The notes: generated by a model not told the origin, from the sequence alone. DNA of 64,000 nt from Heterohyrax brucei (GCA_028571685.1 CM053146.1:23595431-23659430); one strand, 5' to 3'. Shown: positions 21,716-32,282, counted from the first letter of the stretch. A program made the numbers and translations.

Positions 21716-22870
21716 AGGTCAACAAACAAGTCTATTGGGTTTCTACACAGTAGCAATTAAACATCTGAAAGGAAAATTAGGAAAACAATTCCAGTTACAA
21801 CAACATCTAAGAGAGAAAAATATCTAGGAATAAATTTAGTTAGGGATATAAAAGACTTATACAATGAAAATTATAAAACACTGCTGAAAGAGAATAAGGA
21901 AAAATTAAATAAGTGGAAAGATGTTTTATGTTTATGAATTCAAAGATTCAATATCGCTAAGATGTCAATATTACCCAAATCTATAGGTTCAATACACTCT
22001 TGATCGAAATTTCAGTAGCCTTCTTTACAGAAATGCGAAAAACAATCCTGAGCTTCATATAAAATAGTAAGAGGTCCTGAGTAGCTAAAGAAATTTTGAA
22101 GAAAAGCAAAGTAGGAGGACTCATACTTTCTGATTTTAAAACATAGAGTTACAGAATCAAAACAGCCTAGTATTGGTATAATAACAGACACAGAAACTAG
22201 TAGAATAGAATGGACAGTCTGGAAATAAACCCACCCATCTATGGCCAACCAATTTTTGACAACTGTATTAAGTCTATTCAATGGGGGAAGAAGAATGTCT
22301 TCAGCAAATGATGTTTAGATAATTGGATTTCCACAAGCAAAAAAAAAAAAAAAAGAAAGAAAGAAGGTCCATACCTGACACCACAGACAAAAACAAATTC
22401 AAAATGGATTAAAGACCTAAATGTGACAAGTAAAACCATAAAAGTCTTAGAAGTCATACAAGAGTAAGTCTGTCAGGTCCAGCTTTCAACAATGAATGAT
22501 CTGGTATGCTATATAAAACAAGGCATCCATAGCAAAAGGTAAGTAGGATCTCATGAAAGTGAATACTTTTGTTCATCAAAAGACTTTATCAAAAAGTGAA
22601 AAGATAAGCGGTCAATTGGGAAAATATCTTCCAAAATCATACATCTGATAAAAATCTAACAACATATATATATGAATAAAACTTTGACAACTTAAAACAA
22701 AAATACAAATAACATAATAAAAAATGAGAAAATAACTTGCATAGACATTTGTCCAAAGAGGACATTCAAACATCCACCAGACATAAGAAAAGATATTCAA
22801 CATCATTAGCCATTAAGAGATGCAAACCAAAACCAAAATGAGATACTGTTTCACTCTCTCTAGGATGACT

Positions 22871-23032
22871 AAAGAGTCTGGTGATACAGTGGTTAGGTAT
22901 TTGGCTACTAACCAAAAGACTGACAGTTTCAACTCACCAACCACTCCTTAGAAACCTTATGTAGAAGTTCTAGTCCATCCTATAGGGTCACTATATATTG
23001 TTATGAGTTAGAATCGACTCACTGTGATGGGT
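22871..23032 (+). mobile_element. AfroSINE inserted in L1
   Basis: 'gtctggtgatacagtggtta', 'gactgacagtttcaactcac', tail 'gagttagaatcgactcactg'. L1 sequence 'taggatgact' before it resumes as 'tggctaagataaaac' after it, consistent with a diverged target duplication. Confidence 0.93.
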
Positions 23033-23098
23033 AAAGTGGCTAAGATAAAACAAAACATAAAAAGGAAAACAACAAATGTTCATGATGATGTAGGGATA

Positions 23099-23265
23099 CT
23101 GGCAACCCTGGTGGTATAGTGGTTAAGTGCTATGTCTGCTAACCAGAAGATCAGCAGTGCAAACTCACCAGGCACTCCTTGTAAACATTTTAGGGTAGTT
23201 CTATGCTGACCTATAGGGTTGCTATGAGTTGGAGTTGACTCAACAGCAGTGTGTTTGGTTTTTAT
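23099..23265 (+). mobile_element. AfroSINE inserted in L1
   Basis: 'ggcaaccctggtggtatagt', 'gatcagcagtgcaaactcac', tail 'gagttggagttgactcaaca' then 'gtgtgtttggtttt'. The L1 text continues afterwards ('aatgcaaaatggtgaaacag'). Confidence 0.95.
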
Positions 23266-23829
23266 CCATTAGTGACTGGAATGCAAAATGGTGAAACAGC
23301 TATTGTAGAAAACAGTGTGGTAGTTCCTCAAAAAGTTAAAAACTGAAATACCATGACATAACAATTCCACTTCTAGGAATATACCCAGAAATGAACACAT
23401 GCATGTGTGTCATCATTCATTGGAGCATTATTCACAATAGCCAAATGATGGAAACAACCTAAGTGTCCACCAACAGATGAATGCATAAAATATGGTGCAT
23501 ACCTAAAATGGAATGCTACTCAGCTAGAAAGAGAAATCAAGTCTTGATACATGATACAACGCAAGTAGATTTTGAAAACATGCTGAATAAAATTAAGCCA
23601 GTTACAAACGGATGAACACTGCCATACATAAAAAGACAAAGGTGTAGAGGTGAATATATAGAAACCAAAGTTTATTAGCGGTTACTGGGGTCAGGGGGAA
23701 GAAGGAGTTACTACTTGTGGACCACTGAATTTCAGCTTATGGTGATGGAAAAAATTAAATTGATTAAAGGTAAGGTTTGTACAACCAATTAAAGTAATTG
23801 ATGTCAATAAGTTATAAACTTTTAAAAGT

Positions 23830-24405
23830 GGAATTGGCAAATGTTTACAACAATAACAACAGAAAAGAGCAGCTGCTAAAGAAGCTTATATACAACCAAA
23901 TCTTCGACATCCCCAATCATCAAATTAGCCCATACAAATAGCCTGTTTAGGCATATCAAAACAAAATAAGAAGCTGGGACACAGTGAGCAAATAAATCCA
24001 ATAACTTATTGATGGCTCAGAAACAACAGTCAGTACCAAATCATATGAAGAAGAAGACCATGATGGCTTCATCAAGCTCCCAAACCAAATAATCAAGAAA
24101 TCTTCCAGATGAAAATAATTTCCTGCAATTACCAGATGTAGGATACAAAATACCAACATACAGAACTCTTCAAGAGATCACAAAGGAGATTAACCAAAGC
24201 ACAGAACAAGCCAAGAAAGACACAGATACAGATACAGCAATTGAGGAATTTAAGAAGTTTACAGCAGAGCAAAATGACAAGCTAGATAGGCTTCATGAAT
24301 CCAAAGAGAGACTGCAAAGAGAAAATTCAGAAGATTAACAATAAAATTTCAGAATTAGACAACTCAACAAAAAGTTAAAGGAACAGAATTCAGGCAACAG
24401 AAATG
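23830..24405 (+). mobile_element. L1 5' region and ORF1 N-terminal part
   Basis: Plus-strand sequence reading as the start of L1 ORF1: an E/D/K/Q-rich coiled-coil-like stretch (24170-24400) including 'gaggaatttaagaagtttac' and 'caaaatgacaagctagatag'. It stops inside the coiled coil. The matching C-terminal RNA-binding part is found in the opposite orientation at 24521-25175. Stops and a frameshift (~24335) make it dead. Confidence 0.7.
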
Positions 24406-24520
24406 GTTTGAATCCACCTGCTCCTCTGAAGCCATATGGGGCAGTTCTACTTTGCCATACTGGGTTGCTGTAAGTCAGAATCCACTTGATGGAAAGGAGT
24501 TTGGTTTTTTCCTTTCTTTC
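24404..24520 (+). mobile_element. 5'-truncated AfroSINE at the inversion point
   Basis: Begins mid-element at 'tggtttgaatccacctgctc', body 'atggggcagttctactttgc', tail 'taagtcagaatccacttgat' and 'gtttggttttttcc'. The head is missing. It sits exactly between the two oppositely oriented halves of L1 ORF1. Confidence 0.88.
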
Positions 24521-25175
24521 TTTTAATCTAGGTTGTTCTCAGTACTGCATTCTAATCTTGGGTTGTTATCTGATGTTATTGATTTTCTAACTGAAGGACT
24601 CCCTTCAGTATTTCTTACAGTTTGGGTTTGATTTTTGGAAGTTTCCTTAAATTCTACTTGTGTGGAAATGTCCTAATTTTATTATCATATTTGAGAGACA
24701 GTTTCTCTGGATATATAATTCTTGGCTGGCAATTTTTTTCCTTCAAGTCTCTATATACGTCATCCCATTGCCTTCTTGCCTGAATGCTTTTTGCTACCAA
24801 GTTTAGTCTTATTGATTCTCCTTTTTTCGATGATTTTTCATTTATCTCTAGCTGCTCCTTAAAATACTCTGTCTTTGGTTCTGGCAAATTTGACTGTAAT
24901 ATATCATGGTGGTTTATTTGTAGATCTACCTGGGGTGGAGTTCTATAAGAATCTTGGATAAGTATCTTCTCATGATACCAGGTAGATATGCTGCCAACAA
25001 GCATTTGAGTATTCTCTTGAAGATTTCTGTTACCCTGCATGTTCTGGTACTCCAATCATTTGTAGGTTATTACTCGTGACAGAATTCCATGTAATTCTTG
25101 GAATTTCTTCATTTTTAAAAATACTTTTTGTCTAATTTTTCCTCAAATATGTTGGTGTCTAGTATTTTAATACTT
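24521..25175 (-). mobile_element. L1 ORF1 C-terminal part, antisense
   Basis: The minus strand contains a 133-codon open frame (25055-24654) with the signature of the L1 ORF1 protein RNA-binding and C-terminal domains: 'ARRQWDDVYRDLKEKNCQ' then 'PRIIYPEKLSLKYDNKIR'. ORF1p is the trimeric RNA chaperone of L1. The start methionine lies inside the domain, so this is a fragment, not a gene. Confidence 0.9.
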
Positions 25176-25461
25176 TAAACCAAACAAGAAGTCATCTGAA
25201 GTTGTAAAGAATGTGTACCTTAGGCACTGTACGCTTTGGTAGCTATCTATATGGGATCAAGTGACAACAGCAATGCAAAAAATTAGATAGGAAACTCAGG
25301 AAACAGTGAGTTTATGTTAATGGGGTAGGAACAATTTGGGAAAGGATGGTAACAATGGTTATGTAACTTGAAGAATATAATCAATGTCACCGATTTTTAA
25401 GTGTAAAAATTGTTGAATTGGTGTATATTCTGTATATATTCTCAAAATAATATAATTAAAA

Positions 25462-25540
25462 GGAACTTATGGAGTAGTTCTGCTCTTTAACACATAGTTA
25501 CCAAAAGCTGGAATCGGCTCAGTGGCAATTAGTTTAGTAT
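25462..25540 (+). mobile_element. 5'-truncated AfroSINE
   Basis: Only the 3' half: 'cttatggagtagttctgctc', then 'aaaagctggaatcggctcag' and 'tggcaattagttta'. Confidence 0.8.
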
Positions 25541-25649
25541 ATTTTTTATTGGTTTAAGAGCTAGCAATATTCTATTCATGTAAGAACTTGTTCTATAGAG
25601 ATTATAATGAAACAATGAGATACGTATAGAAGACTATTAGCATTGCTTG

Positions 25650-26135
25650 AAACAGTAAGACACAAAACTGGGCACACTGTAAATGTTCATTAATAGGAAC
25701 ACATTGCAACATTGATTCAGTGGAAAGTAATGCAGCCATGAAAATAATTATGTAGATCTCTATATATTGATAAAAAAAAAAAAACCTTATTTGTGGCTAA
25801 ATCTGAATACTAGTTGCCAACAAACAAACAAGCAAGCAAACCTACTTCCATCAAGTCAATTTCAAATTACAAAGACACTATAGACAGAGTAGAAATGCCC
25901 CATAGTTTCCAAGGAGCTCCTGATGGATTTGAACTGCCAACCTTCTGGTTAGCAGCTGTAACACTTAACTACTATGACTCCAGGGTTGTGAAGTGATATA
26001 TATGGCATAATCTCATTTTTTCAAAGAAAGAGTATATATAAAAATACATCCGCAGGAGTATAGGGAACCAACAAGAAGCATCCACAGTGAATTGTCCTCA
26101 GTCATTATCTCTGATGAACAGGAAGAAGAATGGGA
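25650..26135 (+). mobile_element. Old LINE-like repeat (same family as 18.27 kb), split by AfroSINE
   Basis: 'gacacaaaactgggcacact' and 'aatgcagccatgaaaataat' precede an AfroSINE insertion (25808-25992). 'gcataatctcattttttcaa' and 'cctcagtcattatctctgat' follow it. The order resembles the 3' region of old L1-type elements. Confidence 0.5.
25808..25992 (-). mobile_element. AfroSINE, antisense
   Basis: 'acaaacaaacaagcaagcaa' tail, 'tccatcaagtcaatttcaaa', 'gtagaaatgccccatagttt', 'gatggatttgaactgccaac', inverted head 'acttaactactatgactcca'. Confidence 0.94.
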
Positions 26136-26139
26136 AGGC

Positions 26140-27830
26140 ATTTTCTTTCTTTTTTACCTTTTAATCCTTTTCTATTTAAGTTTTATTATTATTATTATGC
26201 TTTAGGTAAATGTTTACCACTCAAGTTAATTTTTTTATACAAAATTTATATACATACTGTTACATGACACTGGTTACAGTCCCTAAATATGATAGCACAT
26301 GCCTACTTTCCACCTGGGTTATCCACGATCTTCCAACCAGCTCCTGTTCCTTCCTGCCATCTCATCCTGCTTCTGGACAGGAGCCAAGCATTTGATCTCA
26401 TGTATCTCCTTGAACTAAGAAATACACTCTTCGTTAGTATTATTTTATGGTTTACAGTCTGATCAAATCTTTGAAGAATTGGATTAAGGAACAGTTTTAG
26501 TTCTCTCTTAACAGAGCATTTGAAAGTCATGGCTTCCAGGGTTCCCCCAGTCTTAGTCAGTCTGGTCTTTTTATGTGAACTGGAGTTCTGCTCGATACCT
26601 TTCTCTTGCTCTGTCTAGAAATTTCTGTTGTTTTCCTAGTCTGGGAAGTCACTGATAGTTGGGTAACATCTAGTTCTTCTAGTCTTAGGCTGATGAAGTC
26701 TCTGGTTTATACGGCCCTTTTGTCTCTTGGGCAAATATTTTTCTTATGTCTCTTGTGTCCTTCATTCTCCTTTGCTCCAAGTGGAATAGGACCAAGTGAT
26801 TCATCTTAAATGGCTGCTTGCTAGCTTTTAGGACCCCAGACACCACTCACTGAAGTGGGATGCAGAATATTTTCTCAATAATCTTCATTAGAGCAACTGA
26901 CCTAGATGTCCCCTGAAACCATAGTGCCCACACCCCAACCCCTGCTACTCTGTCCCTCAAACTACTTGTGTTTAGGAAACTTCATAATATTTGACTGATA
27001 TTTAATTTAGTCCATTTTTTTCCCCTGTATTGTTCATTGTCCTTCCCTTCACCTAAGATGATTCTTGTTTACTATTTAGTTAGTGAATTCCCCTGTCCCT
27101 ACCTCCCCATTCTTGTAGCCATCAAAGGCTGATTTCTTCTGTGTTTAAACCTTTTCTTCAGCTACTATAATAGTGGTCTCATGTAAAATTTGTCCTTTGT
27201 GACTAACTCCACTCAGTATAATGCCTTCCAAATTCACACATGTTGTGAGATGTTTCTCTGATTCACCTTTGTTCTTAATAGTTGTATAGTATTCTGCTGT
27301 GTGTAAGTACAGGATTTGTTTATCCCTTTGCTGATGGGCATTTAGATCATTTCCAACATTTTGCTATCATGAACAGTGCTGTAATCAACATGAGTGTGCA
27401 TATGTCTATTCATGTGAGGGCTTTTATTTCTCTGGGATATATTCCAAGGAGTAAGATTGCTGGATTGTATACTTCTGTTTTTAGCTTAGTGGCTGTTTCT
27501 TCCTTAAAGGAAGAATGAAAACAGTTTCCAAAATGGTTATACCATGTTGAACTCCTACTAGCAGTACGTGAGTGTCCGGGTGTTTTTACAGCCTCTCCAA
27601 CATCTATTATTTAGTGTCTTTTTTTTTTTGGTTAGTGCTATCTGCATTGGGGTGATATGATATCTCATTGCAGTTTTGATTTGCATTTCTCTAGTGGCTA
27701 ATGATCATGAGCATGTCTTCATTACAAATTAGCCACCTGAATGTCTTCTTTGGTGAATTATCTGTTCAAAACTTTTGCCCATTTTTAAGTAACTTTATTT
27801 CTTAATGTAGATAGTTTTTAAAAAAGAAAA
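26140..27830 (-). mobile_element. L1 3' UTR and ORF2 C-terminus, antisense
   Basis: Starts with an inverted A-tail ('ttttctttcttttttacctt'). It then runs through a long afrotherian-type 3' UTR (26200-27150). ORF2 3' sequence follows in antisense: 'actccactcagtataatgcc', 'cccctttgctgatggg'-like text at 27330, 'ctgggatatattccaaggag' (27437) and 'cattgcagttttgatttgca' (27668). The frame is broken. Confidence 0.85.
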
Positions 27831-27831
27831 C

Positions 27832-27986
27832 CATTACCCATTGTTGTTGAGTCTATCTGACTCATAGCAACCCTATAGGACAGAGTTGAACTGCCCTATA
27901 GATTCCAAAGAGACCCTGGTGGATTCAAACAGCTGACCTTTTGTTTAGCAGCTGTAGCACTTAATCAGTATGCCACCAGAGTTTAA
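27832..27986 (-). mobile_element. AfroSINE, antisense
   Basis: 'cattgttgttgagtctatct', 'gactcatagcaaccctatag', 'gagttgaactgccctataga', 'ggtggattcaaacagctgac', inverted head 'cttaatcagtatgccaccag'. Inserted at the 5' truncation side of the antisense L1. Confidence 0.95.
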
Positions 27987-27999
27987 AAAATTTAAAAGA

Positions 28000-28780
28000 T
28001 TTATGGAATTTAAAGATTATGGAATTATGAGAAATGTGTATGTGTGTTTTCTCAGTACATTTTAAAATCTAAATTAGAAATAATTTTTAATAATAAAATT
28101 CAATCTCAGAAAATAATTACTTGAACTGCATCCTAGAGTTCATTCTTCCTGCCTTTGCTGAAATGTGGTAGAGAAGAATGAGATGCCCTGGTCCTGGAAT
28201 GAGCAGCCTTAGCAAATGATCAAAAGGAGGATAGGGTCTTGAATCTAACCAAGTTGATGAGGGCATATGTGCCTCTGGGCTATAAATCAACATGGTGCTT
28301 GAAGAAGTGGGACCTCATCTTAAGGAAGACACTGGTTTTTGTCTTTGATTGTCCCCAACCTGTAAACCTTCTGAAGCTACCAAAATTCACAGATGGTTAG
28401 TCGCCTATTTCCTGAACAAACTCGTATCCTTTGCCCATCAGTTCCTTCATCTGTTTAGTGTACAACATTGGCTCAGTCTCAGAGATGAACCTGGTCCAAT
28501 GTCTGGTGTAGTGATGCAGAGACAAAAAGATAAAGCATCTGCCTTAAAGAGAGGTACGAGAGGAGACAGCCATATACACATGTGTGTGTACTAACACACT
28601 TGAAGGCTAAATGGAAGTTGATGTAGAAGACAATGAGGGCTCAGAATAAGGTGCTCATATAACCACCCTCTGCCTTGAGTTGTTCTTTGGTCATTCACTA
28701 GATTCATTGACATTCTTCTAACAGCACTGTGACAGCTTCATATGCGAGAACATGTCCTTTTTTTTGTCATCTAGTATCTA
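28000..28780. other. No recognised gene or repeat
   Basis: The 81-codon frame at 28349-28594 has no domain or homology that I can recognise. No repeats identified. Confidence 0.4.
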
Positions 28781-28783
28781 CAC

Positions 28784-28840
28784 AGGAGTCCCTGGGTGGT
28801 ACAAACGGTTAAGCACTCTGCACTCCTAGAGTGCAGAGTT
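28784..28840 (+). mobile_element. AfroSINE head fragment ending in a perfect hairpin
   Basis: 'ggagtccctgggtggtacaa' and 'acggttaagcactc' are the first ~35 bases of the long-body AfroSINE. The copy then ends abruptly in a perfect 11-bp inverted repeat with a 3-base loop: actctgcactc (28815-28825) / gagtgcagagt (28829-28839). The B box and body are absent. Confidence 0.75.
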
Positions 28841-28959
28841 ACATATGCTCTCTCAGATGGATAATGAAGCCAGGCTCGGGGGGGGGCAGCGAAAGGGGAT
28901 CAGTTGTTCTAGAAGAGAGTTATAGCATTTGGATCTGAGAGGGGTTAAGAGAAACTAAG

Positions 28960-29445
28960 TGTCTCAGTCATCTAACACTGCTTTAATAGAAACACCAAAA
29001 GTGGATGGCTTTAAAAAGCGAAACTTTATTTTGTCACAGTCCAGTAGGCTAAAAGTCCAAATTCAGGGTGTTGGCTCTGGGAGAAGGCTTTCTCTGCTGC
29101 CTCTAGAGGAAGGTCTTTGTCATCAATCTTCTCCTGGACTGAAAGCTTATGAAGTGCAGGGACCCCAGTCCTTTCCAAAGGACATGCTCAGTTCCCAGCA
29201 CTCTGCTTCTTGGTAGTATAAGGTCCCTCAGTCTCTCTGCTAGCTTCTTTCCTTTATATCTCAAGAGACTGCCTCAAGGTACAAAACAGTGTTATATATT
29301 ACGTCCTGCCCTATCAACACAACTGCTGGCCATCCTTCTTCATTAACATCATAGGGCAGAGTTCACACCATATACAATATGGAGAATCATGACCCAGGCA
29401 AACTTCTACATACATTTATGGGGGAATACAATTCAATTCATGACA
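28960..29445 (-). mobile_element. Afrotherian MaLR-type LTR, antisense, near complete
   Basis: Starts 'tgtctcagtcatctaacact' and ends 'acaattcaattcatgaca', giving TG...CA ends on the inverted element. Contains 'aaaagtggatggctttaaaa', 'ggctaaaagtccaaattcag', 'gaaggtctttgtcatcaatc' and 'tttcctttatatctcaagag'. The 65-85 codon frames within it are incidental. Confidence 0.88.
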
Positions 29446-29449
29446 CCTA

Positions 29450-29955
29450 GTAACTGAAAAAGAGGTTCAAGAAAGCACTTGTGAGGCTTAAGTACCTCTA
29501 AGACAAGGTTTTATTTCCTTTTCTTTAGGGAAAAATGAATGCTGTGTGCAGTTTCAGTAGTCAAGGAGGGTTCTCCAAACCTATGGCAGTGTCTGGGTGA
29601 GCACATGGGTGCCACCTTCTGTGTCCTCTCACATACAAGTCACCAGCTTCCACTGCTCCCAGAGATGTGTCTCCACCTGACAGCCCATGGAGCACAAAGA
29701 AGTAGCTGGGGCCAGCAGCTGGGACAAAGAATTGTCACCAGAGGACTGCCCTTCAGAGACACAGAGAGAGCTACTAGTTCTGTAGCTTGGATAAGGTATC
29801 CCCTGCTCTGGGCCTTGGTTTTTAAGATGAGATACATGGACAGGGTAATCTCCAAGACTCTCTGCACTATAAACAATATTCTAATAACACAATAATGGGC
29901 TCTGGCTAGGGCCAACTGTCTGGGTGTAGGCCAAGTGTGGAGGAGGAGAGTGTTC
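29450..29955. other. No recognised gene or repeat
   Basis: A 118-codon plus frame (29539-29895) and a 91-codon minus frame (29915-29640) overlap here. Neither has a recognisable domain, signal or splice-bounded structure, so I do not call a gene. Confidence 0.4.
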
Positions 29956-30155
29956 TTTTTGGTTGTCGCTGAGTTGGTTCTGATTCATGGTGACCCTGTG
30001 TATGCACAGTAGAGCTATTCCAAGAGTTTTTAAGGCTGCGACCTTATGGAAGCCGATCACCAGTCCTGTCTCCCATGATGCCTCCAGATGGATATGAATT
30101 AAGAATCATTCAGCTAGTAGTTGAGCACTTAACTATTCATGCCACCCAGGGGCTA
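29956..30155 (-). mobile_element. AfroSINE, antisense (long-body variant)
   Basis: 'tttttggttgtcgctgagtt', 'gattcatggtgaccctgtgt', 'gtagagctattccaagag', 'gcctccagatggatatgaat', inverted head 'cacttaactattcatgccac'. Confidence 0.92.
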
Positions 30156-30407
30156 CTGTTGGAGGAGGTGGAAAATTAAGATGTGAATCCTATCTTTGTC
30201 TGTCCTACACTCTTTTCTTAACACACTGAGTCAGGGCTTTGTGTGAAAGCTCATCATACTGCTAGCTGACTGGACAGAAATGAACCTGCCCACCATCCTG
30301 AGTCCATATTTCTATTTTCTCTCTGACTCCTCCCAGTGGAGAAAAACTTAAATACCTTTTGTCAGTGTGTCAGTTCTTCCAGTACTAAAGGCTACTGTAC
30401 CCTTGTG

Positions 30408-30520
30408 CATTGGGAGACGGGACTGGTAATATGCTTCCAAAAGGTCACAGCCTTAAAAATCCTGTGGAACAGCTCTACTGTGCACACACAGGATGACCAT
30501 GAATCAACAACAATTAGCAA
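30408..30520 (+). mobile_element. 5'-truncated AfroSINE
   Basis: 'gggagacgggactggtaata', 'gcttccaaaaggtcacagcc', 'gtggaacagctctactgtgc', 'gatgaccatgaatcaacaac'. The tRNA-like head is missing. Confidence 0.82.
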
Positions 30521-30524
30521 GAAC

Positions 30525-30866
30525 AACCTCTTCCTGTACATTTGGCCTTATACTCTGAGCTCAAGTCTCAGAGTACTACGTGGAGGTGACAAGGACATGT
30601 TCTTCGTAGTGTGACTCTTGGGTACTCCCTTCAATGCCCTACATCCTGACTAAACAGAGCCAGCTGTCAGCTCTGTGACTTCCAGACTCTCTATTGTGGT
30701 GCGTGTTGCTCTTGGCTTGCAGGGGTAGCCATTCCCAGGGCCTCTGAGCGGTGAGTTCTAGAGGTGGGGCACATGCCGGGGGGAAAATGAGGTAATCTGG
30801 TTAGATGACAGGTGATTTTAGAAGTTGAATAAACAACAAATCAAAAACCAGCGAATCTGAAGAACT
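30525..30866. other. No recognised gene or repeat
   Basis: Short interval of ordinary composition; nothing identified. Confidence 0.4.
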
Positions 30867-30867
30867 A

Positions 30868-31360
30868 GATGGGGCATGGCTACCATGACGGCCAGCCTGA
30901 TAGAGAACACAACAGAGAGTCCTGGACAGAGCAGGAGAAAAGTGTGGAGCAGAGTTCACACGCCCATGAGAGGACCAGACTTACTGATCTCATTGAGGCT
31001 GAGGAGATTCCTGAAACCGTGGCTCCATGAATGCTCTTGTAACCTAAAACAAAAATCATTCCTGAAGCTCACTCTTCAGATGGAGATTAGACTGGCTATA
31101 AAAACATGAAACAATACTCGTAGAGAGTATGCCTTTATGTTCAAGCAGCTATATGAGTTAAAAGGAAGACTCCCATCTGGAGGCAGGATGAGAAGGCAGG
31201 AAGGGGCGGGAGCTGGTTGAATGGACACAGGAAACCTGGGGTGTGCTGCCACTTTACAGGGATTGCACCCAATGTCACACAGAAATATGTGCATAAATTT
31301 TTTCAGGAGAAATTAACTTGCGCTGTAAGATTTCATCCAAAGCACAGTAAAAAATAAATA
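30868..31360 (+). mobile_element. L1 3' UTR (afrotherian type)
   Basis: Plus-strand 3' UTR: 'gatggggcatggctaccatg', 'gagtcctggacagagcagga', 'gaggaccagacttactgatc', 'tgaagctcactcttcagatg', 'cccaatgtcacacagaaata' and a terminal 'aagcacagtaaaaaataaat'. It runs in the same order as the L1 tail at 47.6-48.0 kb. 5'-truncated: no ORF2. Confidence 0.8.
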
Positions 31361-31626
31361 GAGACCACTGAGTACACCCCTTCTGAATGCTCTCTCAGAT
31401 TTTCTAACGTGCTTATGGAGAAAGTCTCTATTTTGGTCTTCAATACTTCTCTAACTCAGGTTAAGTTTCCTTTCAAAAAAGAGACCATGAGCTTTAGGCT
31501 TAGAGCCTTCAGTGGAAAACAATTTATTATTAACTTCTGGTTTCTACTGTTTATGCTTTGTAGTTACCGTCTCTTTATGGCAACTGAGATTGGTTTTCCT
31601 TTTGTAGTAATAATAAACCATTAAAC

Positions 31627-31817
31627 CACTTTTCAAGTTACTGTCATTTCATGGTGAACCTATGTGTGTCAGAGCAGAACCATGCACCACAGGATTTTTA
31701 CTGACTGGTTATTTGGAAAAAGATAGCAAGGACTTTCTTTGCATGTCCCTTTGGATGGGCTCAAACCTCCAACTTTTCAGTTACCAGTATAGAGTGTTAA
31801 CTGTTTTCACCAGGAGT
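31627..31817 (-). mobile_element. AfroSINE, antisense (long-body variant)
   Basis: 'ttttcaagttactgtcattt', 'catggtgaacctatgtgtgt', 'ggaaaaagatagcaaggact', 'ggatgggctcaaacctccaa', inverted head 'gttaactgttttcaccagga'. Confidence 0.9.
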
Positions 31818-31843
31818 GTATAATATATACATAGTATATGTAT

Positions 31844-31879
31844 GGCCAGCCAGCCAAGCCAAGTGCCGTCAAGTCGGAT
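31844..31879 (-). mobile_element. Ultra-short AfroSINE/RTE-tail insertion (36 bp)
   Basis: Antisense 3' terminal tail only ('aagtgccgtcaagtcgga' within 31860-31878), flanked by perfect 10-bp duplications 'gtatatgtat' at 31834-31843 and 31880-31889. The duplications show a target-primed insertion event rather than the decay of a longer copy. Confidence 0.85.
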
Positions 31880-31921
31880 GTATATGTATAGTAATAATAA
31901 AAAGTTTAAAACTTGGGTCTT

Positions 31922-32135
31922 TTTTATTTATTTATTTTGTATTTATTTAATATGACTGAGTGAAAATGCACATTCCCTTATAAATTGATATGTCCACGTA
32001 TATGCAACTTCCACTGTTCTCCCTGTCTGGTGACAGCACACTATTCCACTCTGCTCCATACATGTCTCGTTCTCCCAACAGTCTCCTTTCCCCAACTTAG
32101 ATAGTTGCTAGAAATCTGGTTGGGTGAAATCAGTG
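31922..32135 (-). mobile_element. Retrocopy of unknown origin with 14-bp target duplication
   Basis: A 214-bp insert bounded by perfect 14-bp repeats 'aaaacttgggtctt' (31908-31921 and 32136-32149). Its left end is T-rich ('ttttatttatttattttgta'), i.e. an interrupted poly(A) tail on the minus strand, preceded there by AAATAAA-type signal sequence. This is the structure of an L1-mobilised cDNA. I do not recognise the source. The right end, 'tagaaatctggttgggtgaa', resembles 'tagaaatttggttgggtgaa' at 853-872 in the L1 3' region, so an L1 3' UTR-derived or mRNA 3' UTR origin are both possible. Confidence 0.85.
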
Positions 32136-32282
32136 AAAACTTGGGTCTTAAACACATTTTAAAAGGGAAAAAAAAGAAGGCAAGTTCAGTAAAGCTTATT
32201 GCAGGCGAGAGTTGAATGTGGCTGAAGTCTGGGAAAGTTTAATACAGAGAGAAGGGAACTAACCAAGTCAATAACTCCTCCT

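Larger units (their letters stand above)
21356..23830 (+). mobile_element. L1 ORF2 3' portion and 3' UTR, three AfroSINE insertions
   Basis: Plus-strand L1: 'gacaaatgatataatcctac' (late reverse-transcriptase domain), 'gatgtcaatattacccaaat', 'cagacacagaaactagtaga', 'tatggccaaccaatttttga', 'gagatgcaaaccaaaaccaa', 'aatatacccagaaatgaaca' and the end 'ggttactggggtcaggggga'. The ORF2 frame is broken many times. AfroSINEs at 21553, 22871 and 23099 interrupt it and are younger than the L1. Confidence 0.85.

Noticed and set aside
24654..25055. Functional L1 ORF1 gene
   Set aside because: The start codon is internal to the domain and the N-terminal coiled coil lies in another orientation; only a fragment.
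29539..29915. 118- and 91-codon frames on opposite strands
   Set aside because: Mutually overlapping, without domain or coding-like pattern; chance frames.
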